DNA from: Liolophura sinensis | Taxonomy: Eukaryota > Mollusca > Polyplacophora > Chitonida > Chitonidae | Reading direction: 5' to 3' | Assembly (NCBI RefSeq): GCF_032854445.1 | Contig: NC_088300.1 | Coordinates: 25,587,608 to 25,651,607 of the forward strand | DNA length: 64,000 nt | Shown here: positions 47,104-58,068 of the stretch, piece by piece | How the letters are laid out: every line of letters begins with the position of its first letter | Numbering within the stretch: the first letter of the stretch is position 1 | Notes under the pieces: generated by a model | What the model was told of the DNA's origin: nothing | What the model saw: only the letters and a program-made list of their open reading frames with translations | The model's database searches: none | Position numbers and translations under genes: made by a program

Positions 47104-48237
47104 AGTAATGTATTGAAGGTGAAAGCAACAAAATGTTAAAATATGGCCAAATCATTGGCAAAATTTGGTAAGGTTTCTATAAATTTCCAAGGCATCAGAC
47201 TTCTCTAGTGAAGAAAAAAAATCCTAAAATCACAATAAATCCTGAAAACTTTTATCTGGAGTAGTGAGTTATCACAGTCAGTTGTAGATTGTGATCCCAT
47301 ATATACATATAAATATACATATAACAGCTTGGCTGTTTGCTCGATGCTATTAAACACCAAGGAGGAAGTCACGGTTGGTAACTGTGAATGGTCGTGAGGC
47401 AAGACCCTTAAATCAGGAATTCTCGAGTCAGGATTACAAGAGCCTGATTTCTCAGCAGTAGTTAACCTTGAATACAAGTAATGCTATTACAAGAAGCAGA
47501 TACATGGAAATGTATACAATGAAAGCATATGAGCTTTCATCTACCCATACTCCTGTTTGGTCTCTTAGTCTATATGCATGTACGTGCTGATGGACCAAAC
47601 TGAAGAGCTGGTAACAGGTGAAGAGAGCTTCAGTGAGTGACAGAGGCCTGGTGTATATTTCACTTTTTAGCATTTTTCATGTGACACATTTTGAATGATT
47701 CTGGTTGATTCATCCACCTTGTAGGACCACTGAAGAGTTTTCACCTAAAGTTCGGTGTGTAAAGAATGCACTTTCACAAGAATGTAAATGCTTAAAATGA
47801 TAGTTCTGATGCTAGTGCAAGTTTTTCTAATAAGAAATTCATAAAACTTGACAAAAAACTCCCAAAATCTTGACCCTTTAAGGTTGATAAATCAATCAGA
47901 ATCCAGCAAAACGTGTAACTTAAAAAAAAATGAACTTTAGGTGAAATACAGCACTAAAAAGTAAGTTCTTGGAACCTTCCAGGTAACAAAACAATGTTGT
48001 TTTCGTAAGAAAAGTGCATACAATGACATTACAAAGTATCACAGTCATTGGGCATTGGATAATTCTGTACATGTAAGTACAATGACGTCAAGAAAACAAA
48101 ATCTCAGTATGTACAGAACATTTCAGTAATGAGTTTTTGTCTACCCTAATGATGCAGTGGGAATGAATGTGTTGCCATTTCTATCCCAGACAAATTCACT
48201 CTCAAAAGTCTTGTAGTTCTTGATTTATCCACTTGAA

Positions 48238-51200
48238 TTAAATATTGATTTCATCAGAATGCTTTGGAGTAACAATCTCAGTTGGCTTTGGCAGGCGCCC
48301 ATATTTCTCCAGGAATTTCATTTTGGCCTGAAATAATAAAACAACAGAATGGACCCACAAGACTCAGTTGTCAGTTTGTGTATTTTGTCAGTACCTCTTG
48401 TAATAACTTTCTTGTATATCCATATAAAATAAAACTTTTGCCATACCTTATATATGTATACATTTACCCTAATTCTTCTAAAATTTGGGACAGATATTAG
48501 TAGAGTTGAAAGTAGACTATTACATTTCTTTACCAGCCCTTTGGAAAAGTAAAGAATTGAGTATGATGTTCATTAGACGGTCTAACCATGTGAGAAAAAA
48601 AAAGAAACTCAATATTCCTGCTAGAATTACATATATGTTGGCTAAAATGAGCAGACCAGGTGTCTCAAATTTTAGAAGAAATAGGGTATTCAACATCTAC
48701 AGTTGTAGAAAAATTATCCCTTGTATAATGAAGGATAAAAAAACGTTCATGCAGCTATAGTCCTGTACAGTCCTATGAACATATTCACAAAATACTGCTC
48801 ATAAAAATAATACTGCAGTGTTTGTTTCTGTCATATCAAATGATTCCGTAAAATTAATATCAACTGTAAGATATGCCGATGTGAAAGTATACATTTCCTG
48901 TTCATGGACCACTAGTAATGTTCTCTACATGTGTTTGTACAATTTTAGCTAACAGAGGAGAAAACAAGAAATAATGTTAAAAGTTTCAAATCTATAGTTA
49001 TTCGTGCTCAAAAACTGTTGACTGCTGGCAGCAGCTGCATAAAATGTCTTGAAAGAATTTGAACTAGGGGTAAAGAGGGAATAATAAATCTTGTTTTTAC
49101 ATGTTTAAAAGAGTCAACAGCGTTTAAATAACAAGTTAACATTACCTTATATCTCCTGTCTTTTCTTTTCATGAGACGCCTTCTAGTGGAAGTCTGAAAC
49201 CAAAACCATTTATTAGCTTGAAAGGAAGTACAGTTAATATAACTGACAGCTGAGCTTAGAGTAGTTACTCTAATGTTACTTGCAACTGTCAACTACCTAC
49301 TTTATCCAGTATGTGATATCTGCCTGCAAATTCAAAATTTTCCGTGCGTAACCAGTCGCCTGCCTGCCTTATATAAAGCCATAGTAAACTAAATTTAGGT
49401 GACAGCATAATATAGTTGAAACTATTACAATGAGTTCTTGTTATCCAAAGACACCTTCTCTTTTTTGGGGGTTTTTTTTTTTGGATAAATAGATTTTTTC
49501 TCAATCCTCCAAAAACTGTACCACTGATGTATCACTTGAGATGAAAATTACAGACATATCTGATAACATTTGAAGATTAGTTATGGGCACTTGGGTGTCT
49601 TCACAGAGATCATAAAATAGCCTGCTCAAATAACACACTGTCAATGTATATATATTATATAAATTATATATAATATATACTGATATGTCAATATGCTGAC
49701 TTTGTTGAAGATACAGGGTAAGACTGAGCCCTAATTAAAACTGCTAGAAAGATCAAGATGGGTCTGGGGCTAATGAACAATCCTGGATAAAATTTTAACT
49801 TACATGTGTCAGAACATATGAGAAGAAGATGAGGTGGAAAAGAGCAGTGGATCCTGCCAGGCCTATGATAGTGTAGTTGTCCCACATCACTTTTTCTGCT
49901 GGGTCTGTTAGAACACTCACCATGTAGTTCATGAAGGAGTTCTGGGCAGCATGCAAGCTCAAAAATATTAAAGCTGCCAGAATATAGATGTCCTGAAACA
50001 ATAATCCATCATTAAGGGCTGAATGAGTTCATGTAAGCAGCTTTAGTAGTGGTGCAGTTTCTATTACCGACATCCTTCACATTGCATACAAATTTAACAA
50101 CGAATGCAGAATCAGGGAATCTGATTTACATACTTTCTTTCATATTCCGTCCCTGTTTCTTATCTTAATTTCATTGCAAAAGGGGATGGGGTGATGTCAA
50201 AGATGTACATGTACACGTACCTAATGCACATGTGATTTAATTGACATTGTTCATCCCGCTGTTAGTCTGAAAGCCACTGTGTGAGAGCAAGGTGTACTGA
50301 AACAAAATGTAACTTAAAGATGCTGTACTGGAGATTTTTGTACATACATGGTAGTGCATGTAACTATTACTGTTAATGAAGCCTGCTGTGAAACACTCTG
50401 TGAATACCTACCAAGTATGTCAGGTATGAGATGGTAGGTAAGATTTGCTGGACCACAAGTTTGAAGGCAATAGCTGTGAGGAGTAGTGTGATGGTAACCA
50501 CAAGTCTGTCACTGCCTGCAGGGCTCAAGGTCACGCTGGTGAAGGGTAAGATCATGATCAGCATCTGTAGGGAAACAAGTATATTCAGAGAATTAATACC
50601 CCATTTGCTCAATATGCAAAACTTATTCACCAGGTCATAGGTCAAGAATGAATCAAGGAAATCATTTACTGGGCAAAACTTATTTACTGATCCAGCTAGT
50701 TTTCAAACTTCTTCTAAGGTTACACAAACTTAACCTGCACACAAAATCGTAAAATGTTTGGAGCAGTTATTTCATGCCAACTAAGTACCAATGAGTAACA
50801 ATTTGATTGGGCTGGTTTTCATATTTGACCCTGAGGTTGCTCAAATTGACCCTGCACACACAGATCAAAAGTACTTGCTTCTAAGGAAAAAAATATACAG
50901 TGATGTACTTTTTTCTAAGCACCACAAAAGGATGTACATCTATAACATTTTACACTTGGCCTAGTTTGATTATTAACTGCTTCATAACCTATCCAGCATG
51001 GCCCCAATCAAATCTATAAATCCCAGATTGAGCAGTACTGTACATCAACATCAAGGCATTACAAGATATACCAGCTACCATGTTTTATATGGTTTTAAAG
51101 TGATGGACCAGTGATGCAAAAAAATTGTACTCTTTCAACTATTTACAAGAAATATAGAGCCAGCCCTATATATTGACAGCAATAATTTCTCACAACATAA

Positions 51201-53808
51201 GTCTATAATATGACAACAAGGCCCACATCAGCTTACTACAATAAACACAATATTCCATCCAAAGAATCCCACCCTCCTGGCGACTCTGCACTGGACCATG
51301 AGCACAGGGTGAGTGACTGAGCCCACATATTCTTGAGGGGTCTCTTCTCGGAATGCCTCCACGTGTTGGTAAATGGCCCATTCCTGGGCATCCATGAAAG
51401 CTTTGGTGTTCACCGTGCTCAGGGCATATTCATCCTCAACTAGTTCTATCTCCTCGCTTGTCCTGTCCGACGTTACTTGTAAAGTTAAATCCTGAAAATA
51501 TTACAATTAAAATGTGTTCAGAATTTTTTTTGAATGGTATTGGTTGCTATTCAGCCAGCATTATGGGTGGGAGGAAAAGGGGTAGAGCCCAGGGGAAACC
51601 CATGACCTGGCATCCACAGGTTCCTAGCAGATCTTCCCACATACAGCCGAAGATGGAGCCAGCATAAGAAGCTCCTGAGTCATTGTACCAGGTTGGCATG
51701 CTAACAACCCATATTTTTAAAAAAATATTCTTGCTTCCATTCTTCCCCAACTCATGTACTTTAAGTTACATGTACACACGTGGCCACACTGACAAAGTTT
51801 ATTCATAAGTTGTTTAGTAAAAACACTGCCATTTAGAGCTAAATTCTGCAAACTTATGGGTCAAGGGATGGTTTACTGTTACAAAAACAACTGACATTTT
51901 AGCCAAATGAATATTGTATTTTATAAACCAGACTTCCATATTCATAATACATGTTTACTTGGGTTCTATACTTTGATCATTGCAAAACCTGAATTGTGCA
52001 AGTTATGGACAATTGGTGACATTTTTCAATGTATTTCACTCAATGTTCAGTTGAAATACCTTAATTAATAAGGCAATCCTTAAAAAAATCATTGTTGGGC
52101 ATATAGTCCAACCTTATCAGAAAAAATAGTGTAATTCTTTTTTTCAATTAAGTCTAATTAAAAAGATATTGATTTTAAAGAAATTGAGAGAAATACAAAA
52201 AACAAAACTCAATAAAAACTTCCTAGTAGGGCCCTTTTAGGGATGGTGTGTTGGGTTGTGCCCAACAAACAAATTTTTAATAACTGCCTAACTTACTTGA
52301 ACATCAAGTGGAAAATGCTCCAATTCCAGACTTTCTCTGAAAGTTCCTTTAAACCTCCACATCATCATAATGATAGGGTTGTTATAACCAGTCACATTAA
52401 ACCTGAGGCAGAACGCATGCTTCACCATCTCCAGGTCTTGTGACATGTTCAGCACATTCATTTTGGGTCTCCAGTACCCTATGCAACCAAAGTTATCTAC
52501 ATCCTTCACAAAAGAAAGAGCAACTTATTTCAACAGATGTTTCAAATACAGAAATTTATTATACAAATACAAACTATCAAATACTAAACACAACATGTTT
52601 AATAAAAATGACACTGGAAGATGAAATGATGGCATCATATGATTAATAAACTCTAAACCACTAAAGCGCTTGTTTTCAATGGAAGTTATGTATACAATTA
52701 TTATAAAAATGATGCTAAAATTAAAGATACAAGCTTTATAAAACTGTGCAAATTATTGCTCTACACTCCATAGTTCTTCCGGAATATTAAAAAATATTGG
52801 TTGTAGAGGCAGATGAAAAAAAAAAAAAAGAATTAGGGTACTTCTTTTTTACTAGTATTCAGTTCAGATAATTTTTAATTTTTTTCTCTTTATTTCAGTT
52901 TGTCTAGTCCTTTACATTCCTCATAACCATGACCTTTTTCCTCAGAGTCATTTTGTCAGTAAGAACATTTTGTTACCTCTTTTGATGATCCCTTTAATGC
53001 AGGTTCCTCCCACTTTGCATGTACTACCACTTCAGCTGTAAAATCCTGACCGACTGTGTTGATGTCATAAATTTTCACAAAACTTGCACGAACCTCAACC
53101 CTTACCTAATTAAATATATTAATAATAATAATAATAATAAAGCAGTGACAAAAAGTGCAGAATTTATGTTAAATCATTCAACTGTAATGCCATCAACAGT
53201 AGTAGGCTGTAAAGTCTTATCTCTGTTTATCTGATAGTTATTTAATGCACAATGAAAAATGTCCAACATATACCATACCATGCAGGTCAGTTTTTTTTTT
53301 TGGGCGAAGGAAACCAGAGTTCCTGTAAAAAACCAACAAGATTCGGCAAATTACTTACAAACTTTCTGCATATCTGCACTGACTTTCTGATGTGTAGATA
53401 TGCACAAATTCTGTCTTAGGCCAAGTAAATTCGTATTTAAGTTAACACAGTCACAAACATGACTAACAATGCACTTAACAAAATCATATTGACACCGTGT
53501 ACATGCATTATAACAATAAGTTATCTTTCTGGGTATTTAACCACAGTATGTCATGCATGTACCTTGTCTGCTCTTGTAGCTTCAATATCATCAGATTTTG
53601 ATACAGGCTCAGTCACTCGAGCACTGTTACCACCACTGCCACTTCCATCACTCTTCCCCTTTCTACCTTCAGCTCCCTGGTTCAAGGACTTGATTGTGTC
53701 CAAACTGGCCTTGATCAGTTGGTTGTTACGCTCTAAAGTGTTAATAAGGCTGTTGAAAACAGCAACCAAGTAACTCTCTTGTTGCTGACCTCTGTTGTTG
53801 TTAGCCAT
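48238..53808 (-). CDS. Pentameric ligand-gated ion channel subunit lacking the Cys-loop
   Basis: Eight phase-0 exons on the minus strand: 53808-53563, 53105-52977, 52503-52297, 51491-51237, 50564-50412, 49992-49804, 49193-49146, 48327-48238 (438 residues; an upstream in-frame ATG near 53860 would add 18). Extracellular domain: VKIYDINTVGQDFTAEVVVH then W (beta 1-2), YWRPKMNVLN (the W-x-P motif), and FPLDVQ (residues 189-194). In animal Cys-loop receptors FPLDVQ is followed by the loop cysteine, but here it is followed by DLTLQV, with no Cys pair. Four membrane spans lie at about 262-290, 299-320 (RLVVTITLLLTAIAFKLVV), 325-352 and 370-392. The ILP..SYLT turn between M2 and M3 resembles the bacterial ELIC/GLIC channels. 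The M3-M4 loop is short and the C terminus is basic (RRRLMKRKDRRYK). No signal peptide is evident; the N terminus is a Gln/Asn- and Ser/Gly-rich stretch. Ligand and ion selectivity cannot be read from sequence. Confidence 0.85.
49646..49680. repeat. AT palindrome
   Basis: TATATATTATATA and its inverted match flank a short AT centre; it lies in the intron after the M4 exon of the channel gene. Confidence 0.7.
51536..51710 (-). repeat. Degraded SINE family A, reverse
   Basis: CAGCCAGCATTATGGGTGGG, GGGGAAACCCATGACCTGG and CACAGGTTCCTAGCAGATC; part of the tRNA-like head is still visible (GAAGCTCCTGAGTCATTG). Confidence 0.65.
52722..52848 (+). repeat. Right end of MITE family D
   Basis: ATTAAAGATACAAGCTTTAT, TCCATAGTTCTTCCGGAAT and GAATTAGGGTA, matching 22855-22965. 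Confidence 0.5.
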
Positions 53809-55747
53809 TCTTAGTTGTATGTGTCTGTTTCTCTGTCTATTTTCAACTATATAAACCATCAATAAAGATAACGATTACCTATTGAAAATAAAAGTTAGGT
53901 CTCATTTAATCAGCATTTGTGAATTTGTGACTGGAGATAAATAAGAAAGACAATTTATACAATCCATTGAAACAAAAACAGTGAATAGTTGGCATAAAAC
54001 AATTTAAAACACTAGTAGGGTCTTATATATAACAGCATATTTTGGAATTTTGCTGAAAACAAAAAATTAAATGGCTATCTTAATTCCTACATGTCCCTAG
54101 TTTACTTCATTTTTTTCTCTGGCTGGTAGATAGCTACTTTTCCAGGGTAAACTTGTATTAAAAAAGATAATGAAAGCACTGTTACTCGGAGGAGGTATGG
54201 ATAATAATATGTAAATGGATACGAGTAAATATTTGAAATCCGATTTTCTGCACAAACTTCAAGTTGCAGTTGAGTGAGTTGTGTAGACTAACGTTGTGTG
54301 ACGTTAGTTGTTACTGTTACGTTTGTTAAACATTTATGCCGTCAAATGTTCAAGTGAATCGTCCCAAAGTTATAAAAAAAATATGGCCGGAATCTTTAAA
54401 TTTTGAAGCCTTTGTGGTACCATGGTTTTAATTTGTTTTATGCCCTAGTCCTTGTCAGAAAAGAAGCTTTCTGTAGCGCAGTTCGGGATGACCCCACGAT
54501 TTCAAAATTCGCAGTAAAGAAACTTTTTAATTATTTCTAAAAAATAACGACGACAGTTGAAAAGAAACTGTCACAAGAACTAAAAATAAGTTTACCATTT
54601 TCTTCTGTTGTTTTAGGTAAGTATCAGACCTGTTCGTTGTCGAGGAAATACTTTTTGTTGGAAAAGATGGTAAGATATATCCAGCGTCTGACTCGCTAAC
54701 ACACAAACAAGATCAATAGCGCGAAATCTGTGTTTAAACCCGTCACCGTGCGGTCTCGTGTTTTGTTTCTCTCCACGGAGTAGCGTCTTATTCGTAGCCA
54801 CCTCTCTCTACAACAGATCCACGGGAATAAAACCTGTCAGATCATGAAAATGGGTAATACATTAATGGCGATCTCAAATTCTACAACTCTAATGGAATCT
54901 AAGTACAAGTAGATGATAGAGTTTGAACTATAGGTGGCTTGATTGACTTGACTGGCAGACCTGAAATGTTTACCCAGCTGAAAGAATGGGATGATGTGTC
55001 AAATGCCACTAACTTCAGAACGAACAAGCAGAAGTTAACCATGCAGTCTAACTTATGAACTCAAATGGAACACAGCTGGAAACTAAAAGTTTCTTAACAT
55101 TAAAATTAGCTTAAATTAACTTAATTTGAGAGGAGTACCTGCATTTAAGATTTTTGACAGAAAATGGACCAGAAATGTTAAGTAATGTTTTTGTCTACCA
55201 GAATACAGATGTTAGTTGTATATATAAGAAAAGGTATTTAATTATAATCATTTTAAAAAGGGTAAATGCGTTGAATTGCATAAATGTCTAAAAGAAATAA
55301 GCTGGATTAACTGTTGTAAAGGATCAGTGAATTCAAGGAGCAAGAGCTCACTGTTAAAAGTGAGTTTAGCATTCATAGCTTTCTTCTAAATTACGCTGCG
55401 TAATCTGTTCTCCCATGCAGGTGAATCCATTAATTGTGAAAAGTTTAATGTTCCCCCTCCAAAAAGCCTTTCTATTTATTCCTCCATCTTCATTAGCACA
55501 GCTTTTTGGTCAAAAATGGGCTATAATTACTATATATTGAAGTGAAACTTGCGGTATCATTAACTTTCATCATTGTAGAATTTTCAATTTATGAACCTAC
55601 AGTCATTTTCAGGGATCCACTACACTATATTGTATGCAGACAGTAACAGTTCTCCCCGTATGCCGAATACTGACGAACGCGAAAAGTAGGTCAAACTAAC
55701 TAACTCCAACTGGATCTTTGAATGTATTGAAATTTGTAATGATAAAC
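53809..55747. promoter_or_regulatory. Divergent intergenic region between channel and polymerase genes
   Basis: About 1.9 kb between the start codons of two head-to-head genes. It probably holds 5' untranslated sequence and both promoters. Minus-strand sequence around 54600-54800 has a GC-richer patch (CACCGTGCGGTCTCGTG near 54745) that could be a promoter. No TATA box or known site was identified with confidence. Confidence 0.35.
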
Positions 55748-58020
55748 ATGGCGGGAAACGTCAAAATTTCCGACACGAAAGATGGCATAGGAAACACTTC
55801 GCCCCTTCTGTACATTGTTCCTCAAAGAATTCAAAAGAGGCGATATCAAGACCTAAGGAACGCAGCATTGAAAAGAAAATTAAAACTTGCTGATACATAC
55901 AGGTATTAAGACTGAAAAGTTTAAATTTTCTGCGCTTAAGAGGTTGTGTTTTTCGGTACATATTCATTACTGTAGAGCCAGTTTTCGTAGTTATGTACTT
56001 TTTGGGGAAATTGTAAAGTTAAGGCTCCACGCAGATGTTCAGTGTGAAAAGTCGCCGATTGCTGTTCAATGACCTGACGCCATGTCCTCTACCACGTGAC
56101 CAAAACAGCAACCTAAACATTACAACTCCATAACAGAAAAGCGAACTAAGAAAACTGCATAGTGGAAATATCCACCAGTTTTAACGTTCTAAGGACATTA
56201 ATCCTGACAGGTAGCTCTCAGAAGTATCTCTCAAAGAATTCTAAATGCTGACTCAATGAACTCAGTCAACACTTCATTGATCGTGGCACCTGATCTCGCT
56301 TGCAGAAGTTCTTTTTTATGTCTCTTTATTAAGCTGGATTGACTTTGAAGATTAGGTCCTTATTGGCAGATAAGATTGAAAGTATCAGAGTTTTCAGGTT
56401 GTCGGCAGAAAGTAGGTCACTTGGCTTTCAAAATGGCTATGAAGTAGTTTTGAAGTTCTCACCGTAATTGTGGGATACATTTCATGTGATGCTAAGAGTG
56501 AATTCTCCATGTGAATTTCCTTCAAAATGATTGGACTGACAGTAACCTGCAAATCTTGCTGTAATGTGTGATTTTGCCTTACATGACTGATACGCCGTAA
56601 TTATGACCACGAAATTGCAAGTTTATTATTGGGATCGGTAAGGGTAATATATGTTAAGAACATAGTATATGAGATCAAAGTCAGAAATGTCAAATATTAT
56701 AAGTTGAATGGCAGTGCTTCAAGAATTCTGATTTGAGATATTGTCATAAAAAAAACTTTGAAGCAGTTTTCATAATTAATGGCTGCACAATGTACATTTC
56801 ACCCAGAATTTTTTTTCTGGGTAAGATAATTAAAATTTTGTAGTATCTTTCCTGTTGTCATGTCATTTTTTCTGCGCAGGCCAGAAGTGACGCACATTGT
56901 GACAGAGTTTAAAACTCAGGATCAGCTATTGCGCTGTTTAAAGCTGGAAAAAGATGATTTGAGTAAAAACTGTGAGATGTTGACAATGACCTGGTTCACT
57001 GACTCCATGAAAGCAGGACAGCCAGTGGAGATTAAGGACAGGCACAGGCTACAGGCAGATACAGCAGCAAAAATGGTATACAAGTGACATTGACATGATG
57101 TCTAGAATACGAACTCAACAGCTCTCTCAGCAACATAATATGACTAGCCACTACTTGGATGAATGACTGCCATTGTGTTAAGCCCAGGCCTTTTCCATGT
57201 TTTGGGCTACTTCCTTTTTCAAGGATATTTATTTCCCTTGAACGCAGGTGTCTGTCCTTTATTTCAGTATTGAAGCATATGGGACTATGGAAAGACATGA
57301 AAGTAAAAGTTGTTCAATTTGTCGTCGTGTTTTAAATTTCAAATGAACATCTAGTCTGTGTCACGTTGGTGGCTCTTTAAGAACTACCTATTTGGAAACA
57401 AAAAATAATTTTGACTGTGGTTCATGAATTTTGTTATCTAATCATTAAAATAAATGTGCATGTCCTAATGGTCTTGGTTCACAATTTGTAACATGCTTGA
57501 TAATCGTATTATAAGTAAAACACATATGAGTTTTCAAAACAAAAAATATGTATTCTTCATGTATATGGAAGCGTTTTCTCAACATGTCTTGGTGTGCACC
57601 AGAGTATCACTTAAAAATTTAGATAACAAAGAGAACCGTTTTCGTAATAATTCTCTGTAATTATTGTGAAGCTGTAAATTAAAATCCTTCCCAGGCCAAT
57701 TCAAGACTTTGTTTCATCAATTATAAGATGAATTTTATTTTAATTCTACTTCACACTCAGGGTTATCTTATCAACTGGAGCTGCAGTGAAGTGAACCAGT
57801 TGTGTTCTGTATGCAAATATACTGTATCTGCCTGACATCCTGTTGAATGCTACATCAACCTGACTGTCAAAATAAACTTTGTGATTCTTTGTTTTGCAGG
57901 AAGAGTCAGAGGAGAATACTGCTTATGTGAAAACTGATCACATAGCTGACTGGGCCTGTCAAAGGGTGACCTGTTTACAGCATCACAACTCTAGGTTTAC
58001 AGTTAGTGTTTATTTGTTTG

Positions 58021-58068
<48 letters not shown>

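Larger units (their letters stand above)
43389..48237. other. Convergent intergenic region and 3' untranslated sequence
   Basis: Between the stop codons of the MUN/DEP gene (plus) and the channel gene (minus). An AATAAA at 44328-44333 and another near 46030 are candidate poly(A) signals for the MUN/DEP gene. A minus-strand coding-like fragment lies at 44840-45112 and a SINE tail at 47050-47103. Nothing else was recognised. Confidence 0.45.

Noticed and set aside
48238-53808. Bacterial contamination as source of the ELIC/GLIC-like channel
   Set aside because: The coding region is split by seven introns with GT/AG borders and has animal SINEs in its introns.
54613-54801. Minus-strand frame upstream of the channel gene as an alternative first exon
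   Set aside because: No conserved content and no in-phase donor joining it to 53808; more likely 5' untranslated or promoter sequence.
57900-57965. Alternative end of polymerase exon 3 at GTGACC
   Set aside because: It would remove the conserved HHN segment that follows the CQR motif; the GTTAGT donor at 58002 keeps it and the phase.
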